A program made the position numbers and the translations under genes. The notes beneath the pieces are model-generated. The model was not told where the DNA came from. It saw nothing but the letters and a program-made list of their open reading frames with translations, and ran no database searches. From assembly GCF_000178855.1 (NCBI RefSeq), contig NZ_ADVG01000002.1, forward strand, positions 1,984,001 through 2,048,000: a stretch of 64,000 bases of DNA, given 5' to 3'. Shown here piece after piece: positions 54,739 to 62,971 of the stretch (positions are counted from its first letter, which is position 1; every line of letters begins with the position of its first letter). This DNA comes from Ktedonobacter racemifer DSM 44963 (GTDB lineage: Bacteria; Chloroflexota; Ktedonobacteria; Ktedonobacterales; Ktedonobacteraceae).

Positions 54739-54978
54739 TTACCGAATAAGGGCAGCACTGAGAATGGAAATTAGCGCGAACAACACCACGAAAATAATCG
54801 TGAGATTGAAGATCAGGCGCTCTACTCCACGGCGCGTCTTAAAGACTGAGCCAGCGCTGCTGCCACCAAAGGCGCTGCCCAGACCAGCACCACGTGCCTG
54901 CAAAAGGATAAAGACGATCACGGCAAAGCAGAGGATGATCTGAACAATGCGAATCGCAGGAAGCCACTGCTGTAACAA
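54739..54978 (-). CDS. secG: Preprotein translocase subunit SecG
   Basis: SecG supports protein export through SecYEG. The 79 aa protein has the two membrane segments IVQIILCFAVIVFILLQA and LIFNLTIIFVVLFALISILS. The family-specific GLGSAFGGSSAGSVFKTRRG lies between them. The start is TTG at 54978, set by GAGAGG upstream and giving the usual SecG length. An earlier TTG would add 11 residues. Confidence 0.88.
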   Translation of the reverse strand: MLQQWLPAIRIVQIILCFAVIVFILLQARGAGLGSAFGGSSAGSVFKTRRGVERLIFNLTIIFVVLFALISILSAALIR

Positions 54979-55125
54979 GAGTATTCCTCTCTTTCGTATG
55001 GGCTGGCTCAAAACAGGCGCTTTTTACCAACACAGGTACGATTGAAGATCAAAGCAACCGAGAAGGAAAAAACGTCCTCGGTGGAGGTGATTATACCATA
55101 CTTCCAGCCTTCAGTCGAGATGCAA

Positions 55126-55186
55126 GAAAGGGCTATTGGCACGGCTGCCGGGCAGATTGCCCGGCAGCCGTGCCAATAGCCCTTTC
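55126..55186. repeat. 29-bp perfect palindrome upstream of secG and next to the IS607 relic
   Basis: Arms 55126-55154 and 55158-55186, loop GAT. It lies on the promoter side of secG and 60 bp before the truncated recombinase. Confidence 0.92.
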
Positions 55187-55246
55187 ACATAGAACTATAC
55201 AATTACATGTTGTTCATAAATAGCGCCAGGGGTACTATAAAAGGCT

Positions 55247-55597
55247 TTGTTAGCATGCAATGTGCAGTATACTTGTCTCGGTAACAAAGGGGGGAAGTCG
55301 GAGAGCTATGCGCGCTCTTCCGATAAGTGGAAGGAGTTGGTTGAACTTGGTCAGGTCCGGCGGATTGTTCTTGCTCATCGGGATCGGTTGGTTCGCTTTG
55401 GCTACGAATACTTTGAAGCCTTTTGCGAGCGGCACCATACCGAACTCATTGTCATCAATGGCGAGAATCTTTCTCCAGAGCAAGAACTGGTGCGCGATCT
55501 CATCGCTATCGTCACCGTGTTTTCTGCTCGACTTCCTGGGCTGCGCTCCTACAAGAAAGCGATTAAAGATGCTGCTTTGCAAAAAGATTCGCATTGA
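55247..55597 (+). pseudogene. IS607-type serine recombinase TnpA, N-terminally truncated
   Basis: About 100 residues remain of the C-terminal part of an IS607-type serine recombinase. The seen motifs are RIVLAHRDRLVRFGYEYFEA, LSPEQELVRDLIAIVTVFSA and RLPGLRSYKKAI. The N-terminal helix-turn-helix and the catalytic-Ser YxRVS region are missing. Only 60 bp separate the remnant from the palindrome, too little to hold them. The frame overlaps the TnpB start by about 29 bp, the normal IS607 arrangement. The element should not move by itself. Confidence 0.8.
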
Positions 55598-56813
55598 GCT
55601 CTCTGAGCAAGACGCCGCCACCCTTGAGTTCATGCAAGGAAAATGCAGAGGACTTTACAATTGGTGGGTGATGCGACTACAAAACGGGGAGAAATGGCGC
55701 TTCAACGAATGCAAGAAGACGCTGGCTGAGAGTCGTGCTCATGATCCTGAACTCAATCAGGTCTATGGAAAGTTGCTGGCAGAAGTCTACTATCGTCTTG
55801 ATGGAGCCATGAAAGCCTTTTTTCGTCGGGTGAAAGCAGGTGAAACGCCTGGATTCCCAAGAGTGCGCCCTCGTCACTGCTTTTTCACGCTCTGCTATCC
55901 TGCGATGTACCTTGAAATTGAAGGGGAGAAACTGATGTTGCCCACCGGGGGCAAGGGCAAAAACAAACAGTATCCCAACATCGTTGCACGCCTGACAGAA
56001 GCGCCACCAGAGGGTTTCAAAGAGGTTGCGATTAGTCGCGATGGCAGAGGCAACTACTTTGCCTCTTTTACCAGAGAGCGTAACGAGAAACCGTGTGAAA
56101 CGGATGGAACGGTTGCCTTTGACCTCGGCATCAAGACCCTGGCAACAGGCGTCAACGAGCAAGGCGGAGTCTATACTATTGGCGGCTTCAAAGGGGCACG
56201 TTGGTACAATAAACAACTCGATAAAATCCGCTCCAAGCGTGATAAGTGCAAGAAAAAATCACGTCGTTACCTTCACTTAAGCAAGGTCTACAAGCGCGTT
56301 TCCCAGAAGAAACGCAACAAACAACGGGATAGCTTGCATAAGGCATCCCATCTCATTGCCCGGCGAGTGGTTGAGAGAACTGTCGTCGTGGGCGATCTTT
56401 CCCAGAGACAAATGGTCATGAAAGAGCATCAGGAGCGCAACAAACAGCTCAACCGAGCGGTATTCAATGACTGGGGCTTGTATGCCTTTGTCCAGATGCT
56501 CACCTACAAATGCCAGTTGTATGGGAAAGAGCTCCATTTCTTAGATGAGCGCAACACCTCCAAGCAGTGTAGTGGCTGTGGGAATCTGCAAGCCATGCCC
56601 CTGTGGAAGAGAACGTACGGTTGCGTGGAATGTGGACTCGTCATGGACCGCGATGAAAACAGCGCACACAATATCCTGACGAGGTTCTTTGCGCGGCGAG
56701 CGCCACACACCGAAAGGTGCGGTGTGCTGCATGCGACCCAAAGCGGTGTCGAAGTCATGGGGGCTTCCTGTGAGGGGCAAGTGCAGCAATTGAATCTATT
56801 TGAGAGTGCGTGA
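55569..56813 (+). CDS. tnpB: TnpB RNA-guided nuclease homologue (IS607 type) with altered RuvC-II
   Basis: TnpB proteins are omega-RNA-guided DNA nucleases encoded by IS200/IS605 and IS607 elements. This one is 414 aa, a full length. RuvC-I is VAFDLGIKT (Asp185). The zinc ribbon is CSGCG (334, 337) and CVECG (352, 355). RuvC-III is DRDENSAHNI (360-369). At the usual RuvC-II position, where most families have a Glu-Asp-Leu, it has VVVGDLSQRQM with Gly275. A Glu is found instead at 327 in LDERNTSKQC. The start was chosen at the overlap with tnpA. The 3' end is G/C-rich and may encode omega-RNA. Confidence 0.88.
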   Translation: MLLCKKIRIELSEQDAATLEFMQGKCRGLYNWWVMRLQNGEKWRFNECKKTLAESRAHDPELNQVYGKLLAEVYYRLDGAMKAFFRRVKAGETPGFPRVRPRHCFFTLCYPAMYLEIEGEKLMLPTGGKGKNKQYPNIVARLTEAPPEGFKEVAISRDGRGNYFASFTRERNEKPCETDGTVAFDLGIKTLATGVNEQGGVYTIGGFKGARWYNKQLDKIRSKRDKCKKKSRRYLHLSKVYKRVSQKKRNKQRDSLHKASHLIARRVVERTVVVGDLSQRQMVMKEHQERNKQLNRAVFNDWGLYAFVQMLTYKCQLYGKELHFLDERNTSKQCSGCGNLQAMPLWKRTYGCVECGLVMDRDENSAHNILTRFFARRAPHTERCGVLHATQSGVEVMGASCEGQVQQLNLFESA

Positions 56814-56834
56814 GTACTTTTGAGTAGATCTAGA

Positions 56835-57986
56835 ATGGCAGGACTATGGGTTATGGCGATACCTATCGCGGAAGCACATCTACATAGATCTGAACCCTAT
56901 CAGACAAGCAGCGTCCGGCAGCCTCAGCGCCTACGCTGTAGCGTCGGCATTATGGCTTACAATGAAGAGGCGAATATCGCGCGCACACTCCAGGCCGTGC
57001 TCGCACAACAGAGCACCACGCTCGATATCCACGAAATCATCATCGTCGCGAGCGGTTGCACAGATCGTACGATTCCCATCGTGCGCGACTTTGCCGCGCA
57101 TGAGTCACGAGTGAAACTCTATATCCAGGAACAGCGCGAGGGGAAGGCCTCAGCAATCAACTTATTCCTTGCGCACGTCGAAAGCGAGATCGTCGTCTTA
57201 CTGGGAGGCGATATCATTCCTGCTCCCGAAGCGCTGGAGCATCTCTGCGCACCGTTGCTAGATACACATATCGGCATGGTTGGGGGCAGACCGATACCGG
57301 TCAATAACCCACACACATTCATGGGGCACGTCGTCCATTTGCTCTGGCACCTGCACGACCGCCTGGCGGAGCAGGCACCCAAGTTAGGAGAGATCGTAGC
57401 CTTTCGGAATGTGGTCGCAGGCATCCCCATCAGGAGCGCCGTCGATGAGATCTCGCTCCAGGCCCTGATCTCGCAGCTTGGCTATCAACTCTACTACGAG
57501 CCGTACTGCGTAGTCTATAACAAAGGTCCACTCACGATTAAAGACTTTCTCCACCAGCGACGGCGGATCTATGCCGGCCATTTGCAGGTCAAAGAGCAGC
57601 AACGCTACGAGGCCTCAACTATGCGCGCGCTCCCCATAATACGCCAGTTGCTTGCCACACACAGGTATGCGCTTGGCACGCCACGCAGGGTTCTCTGGAC
57701 ATTAGGGGCGGTCGTGCTTGAGAGCTATGCGCGCCTACAAGGCTACCTGGATTATCTCTACCACCGGGAACACCATATCTGGCAGGCTGTACATTCCAGC
57801 AAGAACCCCGACATAGATCTGCCCCAGCTCTACGCCAGCAAGCAAGAAGTTATCGCGCGAGGCGCGTTCCCAAGCGGTAGGGACCAGCATGAGAAGCCAC
57901 CTCGTGTGGTGGTGGAATCGCTTCGCTCGGAGTCCAAGCCAGCTTGGACCCTACAATTTGGTAATTGCTCCATTAAAGAGCGTTGA
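56835..57986 (+). CDS. Family 2 glycosyltransferase
   Basis: The 383 aa protein is a GT-A fold enzyme that moves a sugar to an unknown acceptor. SVGIMAYNEEANIARTLQAV starts the domain at about residue 36. VVLLGGDIIPAPEALEHLCA carries the metal-binding acidic motif. QRRRIYAGHL is a variant of the QxxRW motif. The start is not certain (56835 or 56853), since the IS607 element ends just upstream. The last 30 residues are encoded by a small repeat (57898-57954), so the C-terminus may have been extended by repeat insertion. Confidence 0.8.
   Translation: MAGLWVMAIPIAEAHLHRSEPYQTSSVRQPQRLRCSVGIMAYNEEANIARTLQAVLAQQSTTLDIHEIIIVASGCTDRTIPIVRDFAAHESRVKLYIQEQREGKASAINLFLAHVESEIVVLLGGDIIPAPEALEHLCAPLLDTHIGMVGGRPIPVNNPHTFMGHVVHLLWHLHDRLAEQAPKLGEIVAFRNVVAGIPIRSAVDEISLQALISQLGYQLYYEPYCVVYNKGPLTIKDFLHQRRRIYAGHLQVKEQQRYEASTMRALPIIRQLLATHRYALGTPRRVLWTLGAVVLESYARLQGYLDYLYHREHHIWQAVHSSKNPDIDLPQLYASKQEVIARGAFPSGRDQHEKPPRVVVESLRSESKPAWTLQFGNCSIKER
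57932..57954 (-). repeat. GTAGGGTCC hairpin, copy 3, inside the glycosyltransferase 3' end
   Basis: On the minus strand it reads GTAGGG, TCCAAGC, TG, GCTTGGA. Compared with the other copies, a T-A pair has become A-T, so the hairpin is kept. It is followed by CCGAGCGAAGCG, similar to the repeat-head area. Confidence 0.7.
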
Positions 57987-58057
57987 GCTGTTGTCGATGA
58001 TGGAGACTAGCACATTACATACACCATTCAGGCCTGTTGGCAAAACAGGCTATGCCC

Positions 58058-58086
58058 TTGTAGGTGACCTATCTATATGGTACAAT
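58058..58086 (+). promoter_or_regulatory. Promoter of the MBL-fold (UlaG-like) gene
   Basis: TTGTAG (58058-58063), 17 nt, TACAAT (58081-58086), with an extended TGG. A hairpin CGGGCG...CGCCCG (about 58093-58119) lies in the leader. Confidence 0.6.
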
Positions 58087-58152
58087 ACAATCCGGGCGAG
58101 GACATTTGGTCCCCGCCCGATCTTATGTAGAAAAGCGAAAAAGCAAAAGCTT

Positions 58153-58788
58153 ATGGAAATAACCTGGCTCGGTCACGCTTGCTTCCAACTTCGTGGCAAG
58201 CAAGTTACACTCGTAACAGACCCGTTCACTCCTCAGCAAGGCTCCTCGCTGGGTAAGATCAGTGCCTCCATCGTCACCATCAGTCATGATCATCCCGGAC
58301 ATAACAATAGCGCCGCCATCGGTGGTAATCCTCGTGTTGTACGCAGTCCTGGTGAATATGAGGTGAGCGATGTGCTGATTACGGGCATTGCCTCCTATCA
58401 TGATAATAAACGGGGACAGGAGCGCGGGCGCAACACCATCTACGTGATCCACATGGATGGCCTGGTAATCTGCCACCTGGGCGACCTGGGACATACCCTG
58501 CAAGAAGAGCAACTCGAGGAAGTCGCCGATGCTGATATCTTATTGATTCCCATTGGTGGACAAAGCACTATTCATGCAACGCAGGCCGCGGAAGTCATCA
58601 GCCAAGTAGAACCTCGCATCGTCATTCCGATGCACTACAACTCTGCCTTAGAAGAAAGCGCCGGCGCCCTCAATAAATTCTGCCGAGAGATGGGTGTTGA
58701 GCCACCGGCACCACAACCAAAGTTTGTTGTTACACCAGGCACACTTCCAGTAGAAACGCAGATCGTACTGCTCACGCCACGATCCTAG
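58153..58788 (+). CDS. MBL-fold metal-dependent hydrolase (UlaG-like)
   Basis: The 211 aa protein is a beta-lactamase-fold hydrolase of the UlaG/RomA-like group. It begins ITWLGHACFQLRGKQVTLVT, with metal ligands in SHDHPGHNN, HLGDLGH and PMHYNSA. In the second ligand motif the common HxHxDH is changed to SHDHPGH, as is typical of the group. The substrate is unknown. The ATG at 58153 is preferred because longer readings cross the promoter and the repeat. Confidence 0.85.
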   Translation: MEITWLGHACFQLRGKQVTLVTDPFTPQQGSSLGKISASIVTISHDHPGHNNSAAIGGNPRVVRSPGEYEVSDVLITGIASYHDNKRGQERGRNTIYVIHMDGLVICHLGDLGHTLQEEQLEEVADADILLIPIGGQSTIHATQAAEVISQVEPRIVIPMHYNSALEESAGALNKFCREMGVEPPAPQPKFVVTPGTLPVETQIVLLTPRS

Positions 58789-58898
58789 CTTCGCGCAATC
58801 TTAGTTTGTACATCGTCTTTCGTCAGCAAGTTGCAGGCTGCAACGTAATCGTTTCATTTGCATAAACGGAAAGGCTCCGGCTTGAGGAGGTTTTTTGC

Positions 58899-60563
58899 AT
58901 GTCAAAATTTATCTTTGTTACAGGTGGGGTGGCTTCATCGGTAGGTAAGGGCATCAGCGTTGCCTCTCTGGGCCGTCTTCTTAAGAATCGCGGAGTCTCT
59001 GTCTCGCTCATGAAGCTGGACCCCTATATCAACGTTGATCCTGGCACGATGTCACCATATCAACATGGCGAGGTCTTCGTCACCGATGATGGTGCCGAGA
59101 CAGATCTGGACCTGGGACACTACGAGCGCTTTACCGACGAGCCCGTATACCAGGCCAATAACATCACGACCGGGCAGGTCTATGCCTCTGTTATCGCCAA
59201 AGAGCGACGCGGAGAATATCTCGGCGGCACGATTCAGGTTATCCCCCATATCACAAATGAGATCAAAGCCAGGATGCACGCGGTTGCGCGCCATTCTGAT
59301 GCAGATGTTGTCATTGTTGAGGTCGGCGGTACAGTCGGTGATATCGAGGGCGAGCCCTTCCTGGAGGCCATTCGCCAGATGCGTAAGGATGTCGGTCGTC
59401 GCGATGTGCTCTATCTGCACGTGACGCTGCTCCCTTACCTGGGTGCCTCGAAAGAGCTGAAAACCAAGCCAACACAGCATAGCGTAAAAGAGTTGCTGCG
59501 CGTCGGCATTCAGCCCGATGTAATCCTCTGCCGCTCCGACCACGAGGTCAGCGACGAGCTACGCGAGAAGATCGCGCTCTTCTGTAACATTGAGGCGCGC
59601 GCGGTCATTCCTCTGCTTACCGCGGATACCATCTATGAAGTTCCCCTGGTCCTCGAAGAGGCTGGTCTGGGTGAGTACCTGGTGCAGGAACTGGGCCTCC
59701 CCCAACAAGCCCCAGATACCAAATGGGACGAGTGGAAGAAGCTCGTGGCAAAGATCAAGAGTCCACGCCCGGAGGTTACCATCGGCCTCGTCGGCAAATA
59801 TGTCGAGCTGCATGACGCCTATATGTCGGTGGCGGAATCGCTACACCATGCTGGCTGGTTCCATGATGTCGACGTGCGCATCAAGTGGATTAACTCCGAG
59901 GCGCTTGAGAAGATGAATGAGGCCGAGGTCCTGGAGGGTCTCTCTGGTATCGTTGTTCCTGGTGGCTTCGGCCATCGCGGCATCGAAGGCAAGATCAAGG
60001 CCGCCAGCTTCGCGCGACGCAACAATATCCCCTACCTGGGTCTCTGCCTGGGTATGCAGGTCGCGGTCGTCGAGTTCGCACGCAATGTGCTTGGACTTAA
60101 AGAGGCCAATAGCTCCGAGTTCGATCCCCAGACGCCCAACCCTGTCATCGACCTGATGCTTACCCAGCGCCAGGTGGCGGATAAGGGTGGCACGATGCGC
60201 CTGGGCAACTGGGTCTGCTGCCTCACCAGGGATACGAAGGCCTACGCCGCCTATAATGAGCCTATCGTCTTCGAGCGCCATCGCCATCGCTATGAGTTCA
60301 ATAGCGAGTATCGCAAACGCATGGAGGCACACGGACTCGTCGTCAGTGGTCGCTCAGCCGATAACAGCCTGGTTGAAATTATTGAGGTTAAGGATCATCC
60401 CTGGTTCGTCGCCTCCCAGTTTCATCCAGAGTTTAAGAGCCGACCCACACGGCCACATCCTCTCTTCCGCGATTTCGTAGGTGCCAGTGTTACAATAGCG
60501 CAGCAACAACAATCGCAAGAGGGCACACAGGAAGAAAAAGATACGCTGGCAACCAACCGCTAA
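58899..60563 (+). CDS. pyrG: CTP synthase (PyrG)
   Basis: PyrG aminates UTP to CTP with glutamine and ATP. The 554 aa protein has the normal length. The synthase domain starts KFIFVTGGVASSVGKGISVA, then LDPYINVDPGTMSPYQHGEV. The glutaminase domain has VPGGFGHRGIEGK and the active-site Cys in YLGLCLGMQ, with FHPEFKSRP near the end. GAGGAGG precedes the ATG. It is followed by the PRC/CBS protein after 65 bp. Confidence 0.97.
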   Translation: MSKFIFVTGGVASSVGKGISVASLGRLLKNRGVSVSLMKLDPYINVDPGTMSPYQHGEVFVTDDGAETDLDLGHYERFTDEPVYQANNITTGQVYASVIAKERRGEYLGGTIQVIPHITNEIKARMHAVARHSDADVVIVEVGGTVGDIEGEPFLEAIRQMRKDVGRRDVLYLHVTLLPYLGASKELKTKPTQHSVKELLRVGIQPDVILCRSDHEVSDELREKIALFCNIEARAVIPLLTADTIYEVPLVLEEAGLGEYLVQELGLPQQAPDTKWDEWKKLVAKIKSPRPEVTIGLVGKYVELHDAYMSVAESLHHAGWFHDVDVRIKWINSEALEKMNEAEVLEGLSGIVVPGGFGHRGIEGKIKAASFARRNNIPYLGLCLGMQVAVVEFARNVLGLKEANSSEFDPQTPNPVIDLMLTQRQVADKGGTMRLGNWVCCLTRDTKAYAAYNEPIVFERHRHRYEFNSEYRKRMEAHGLVVSGRSADNSLVEIIEVKDHPWFVASQFHPEFKSRPTRPHPLFRDFVGASVTIAQQQQSQEGTQEEKDTLATNR

Positions 60564-60628
60564 CGGTTGGACTTGCCCGGCGTGCCAGATGCCCCTTTGC
60601 ACCAAAAGGGAGACAAAATACACAGACT

Positions 60629-61939
60629 ATGTTGTACTTAAGCCAGTTACTTGGCACACCGGTCGAGAACGCGCAAGATACGCGGATAGGCCGTATTGTT
60701 GATGTGTTACTGCCAGCAAAGCTGGTGGGCAGCGACGAGCCTGCCTATCCTAGCACGCTGCTTATCGATAGCGAAGAGGAACAGCGCTGGCGCGTTCCTC
60801 TTCGTGACGTTAGCTGGTTCGAGGGGGCACTGCGCCTGAACACCCCTCTCCAGCAGTTAACGCGTGCCTCGCGTGAGCTCGTTGAAGAGCCAGATGAGAT
60901 ATCCCTTGCCCAGGAAGTGCTCGATAAGCAGGTTATCGATATTAAACGCAAGAAGGCAGTTCGTGTCAACGACGTCTGCTTAGATGAGAGCTGGCGCATC
61001 CTCGGAATCGACAATAGCGCCTTCGGGCTTGTTCGCCGCTTAGCCCCTTCCTGGCTCCTTGGCTCGAAAGGCCGTGACTACCCCTCCGTTCCCCTTCCCT
61101 GGCAACAGATCGAGCTCATTAGACAACCACGTCCAGGCGCCCAGGACGAGAAGGAAGGTCTAGAAGAAGAAGAGGCGCCGCACGTTCAGCGCATCCTCTC
61201 AGGTCACCTGGCCGAAATGCACCCGGCGGATATTGCCGAAATAGTCCACCAGCTTACACCCGGCCAGGGAGCACGCATCATCGAGGGACTCGACGATGAA
61301 ACGGCTGCGGCCACCATGGAGGAGATAGATACCGAGCGGCAAAGCCATATCCTGGAAAATATTGAGCCAGAGCGAGCCGCCGATATCCTACAAACCATGG
61401 GACCAGACGAGGCCGCTGACCTCATCGCACGTCTGCCCGAGGAGCGGGCGCAGGAACTCCTCCACCGTATGACGCCCGAAGAATCAGAAGAGGTACAGGA
61501 ACTGCTTGAGTATGCCGATGATAGCGCAGGCGGCCTGATGACCACTGATTTTCTCGCGCTCACCCAGACGCGTACGATACAAGAGGCCCTGGAGGCGGTG
61601 CGTACCAATGCACGCGAGCATGGCTTGCGCACGGCCTACGTCTACTGCGTCGAGAACGAAGAGGACGAGGAGAGTCCCCTGGTAGGCGTCGTTTCGCTCT
61701 GGGAGCTACTCATTGCCGGACCAACCCAGCAGTTACACCAGCTCATGGAGGTCGACCTGATCTCCGTGGTCCCAGAGACCGGCGCACACGAGGTAGCCGA
61801 GAAGATCGCCAAGTATAACCTGCTTGCCGTCCCGGTTGTCAATGACCAGCGCGCCTTACAAGGCATCGTCACCGTCGATGACGCCCTGGATGTCCTGCTC
61901 CCACCCGAGCGCAGGCGCAAGCCCAAACGCATGTATTAG
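60629..61939 (+). CDS. PRC-barrel, MgtE N-terminal domain and CBS-pair protein, no membrane domain
   Basis: The 436 aa soluble protein has two PRC-barrel-like units (residues 1-80 and 85-165; KQVIDIKRKKAVRVNDVCL). The MgtE N-domain of alpha-helical repeats follows (HPADIAEIVHQLTPGQGARI, ADLIARLPEERAQELLHRMT). Then come two CBS domains (GLMTTDFLALTQTRTIQEAL and LMEVDLISVVPETGAHEVAE, VVNDQRALQGIVTVDDALDV). The MgtE transport part is absent, so it is a regulator or metal/nucleotide sensor rather than a channel. It ends in a basic tail and then a 27-bp palindrome. Confidence 0.85.
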   Translation: MLYLSQLLGTPVENAQDTRIGRIVDVLLPAKLVGSDEPAYPSTLLIDSEEEQRWRVPLRDVSWFEGALRLNTPLQQLTRASRELVEEPDEISLAQEVLDKQVIDIKRKKAVRVNDVCLDESWRILGIDNSAFGLVRRLAPSWLLGSKGRDYPSVPLPWQQIELIRQPRPGAQDEKEGLEEEEAPHVQRILSGHLAEMHPADIAEIVHQLTPGQGARIIEGLDDETAAATMEEIDTERQSHILENIEPERAADILQTMGPDEAADLIARLPEERAQELLHRMTPEESEEVQELLEYADDSAGGLMTTDFLALTQTRTIQEALEAVRTNAREHGLRTAYVYCVENEEDEESPLVGVVSLWELLIAGPTQQLHQLMEVDLISVVPETGAHEVAEKIAKYNLLAVPVVNDQRALQGIVTVDDALDVLLPPERRRKPKRMY

Positions 61940-61941
61940 AT

Positions 61942-61998
61942 TGTATCGCCGAAAAAGGGACCGCAGCGAAACGCTGCGGTCCCTTTTTCGGCGATACA
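61942..61998. repeat. 27-bp perfect palindrome after the PRC/CBS gene
   Basis: Arms 61942-61968 and 61972-61998, loop AAA. It starts 2 nt after the stop codon. The arms contain an internal CTTTTTC run, but no tail follows. Confidence 0.92.
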
Positions 61999-62010
61999 CC
62001 CCTGCTTAAT

Positions 62011-62070
62011 GGACTTGACAAAGTCCGAGCGTATAGTTTATTCTTCTTACATGATCAAAAATTTTTGATC
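62011..62070 (+). promoter_or_regulatory. Promoter with two palindromic operator candidates
   Basis: TTGACA (62015-62020) lies in the palindrome GGACTT-GACA-AAGTCC (62011-62026). After a 17 nt spacer a weak -10 (TTATTC) follows. The perfect 18-bp palindrome GATCAAAAATTTTTGATC (62053-62070) lies at or after the start point, 27 bp before the regulator ATG. Confidence 0.6.
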
Positions 62071-62096
62071 GATAGAAAGAAGTGGCATGATAAAGA

Positions 62097-62930
62097 ATGC
62101 TTGATGTTTATGAGATCACAAGCCTGGAACAGTTGCGTGCCATCAGCGACCTGCTACGCGTGCGCATCATGGACAATTTAAAAGAGAAGCCTCTGACCGT
62201 CACGCAACTGGCTGAGTTGCTGGGCATGGCTCCAGCCAAGATTCATTACCATGTGCGGGAGCTAGAGAAGGTGCAGTTGCTCAAGCTGGTTGAGACCCGC
62301 GAAAAAGGCGGCATCCTGGAAAAGTACTACCAGGCCGTCGCGCGCAACATCAATGTCTCGAAGAGCCTCTTTTCTTCAGCATCACAGGATGAGGCGGCCG
62401 AGGGCATCAGCCAGCTCTTGAACCAGGCTCGTGATGGATACCTTGCTGCCTTTCAGCACTCCATGCAAAGCACACAGGAGCCAGGGGCAGGACTAGCCTT
62501 TGTCCTGACTCATCTCTATATGACGACCGATGAGATGCACCAGCTTTTGAAGCGCATCAACGAGCTCTATGAAACGTACGAAAAACCGCGTGGGATTGAA
62601 GGTGAGCAAGAGTTCATGCATGTGCTCTTCAGCTATCCCGAACAACAAAAAGAGCTAGCAATGCCAGCAGCACTCATAGCCGATGTACAACCACAGCAAC
62701 CGCAACAGGAAGTCTCGGTTGGGGTTCGCCATATCAACAGACATGAGCTAGAGCAGGCGCTGCAACAGAATAAACACCTGCATCTAAGTATCGTAGGGCT
62801 TTGTAGCATCGCCGGCGATGTCCCACTCGAACTCGTTCAGTCAACCATCGAAAAATTCAGTCTCGTTGGACGCCTACAGGCCGCGCCAGACGTTTATGAC
62901 TACCTGATGAGTATCCGCCACCAACCATAA
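62097..62930 (+). CDS. ArsR-like winged-helix transcriptional regulator
   Basis: The 277 aa protein has an N-terminal winged helix (QLRAISDLLRVRIMDNLKEK, TVTQLAELLGMAPAKIHYHV). The linker is Gln-rich near 190-205. The C-terminal part is helical and not recognised. It resembles HTH_20-type regulators. The MFS transporter starts 41 bp downstream, so regulation of that efflux gene, and of itself via the palindromes upstream, is likely. The ribosome site is weak. Confidence 0.82.
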   Translation: MLDVYEITSLEQLRAISDLLRVRIMDNLKEKPLTVTQLAELLGMAPAKIHYHVRELEKVQLLKLVETREKGGILEKYYQAVARNINVSKSLFSSASQDEAAEGISQLLNQARDGYLAAFQHSMQSTQEPGAGLAFVLTHLYMTTDEMHQLLKRINELYETYEKPRGIEGEQEFMHVLFSYPEQQKELAMPAALIADVQPQQPQQEVSVGVRHINRHELEQALQQNKHLHLSIVGLCSIAGDVPLELVQSTIEKFSLVGRLQAAPDVYDYLMSIRHQP

Positions 62931-62971
62931 ATTGCTTCTTCCCTAGCAGGGAATGCGCAGGAGAAATTCAT

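Larger units (their letters stand above)
55247..56830 (+). mobile_element. Truncated IS607-type element (tnpA remnant and tnpB)
   Basis: It consists of the tnpA remnant and a full-length tnpB in the usual order and overlap. Ends were not resolved. The right end probably lies just after the tnpB stop, because the glycosyltransferase gene starts within 25 bp. Confidence 0.75.

Noticed and set aside
55260..55568. 103-residue N-terminal extension of TnpB
   Set aside because: It is the other frame of the tnpA remnant. IS607 tnpB normally starts at the overlap, which gives a full-length TnpB.
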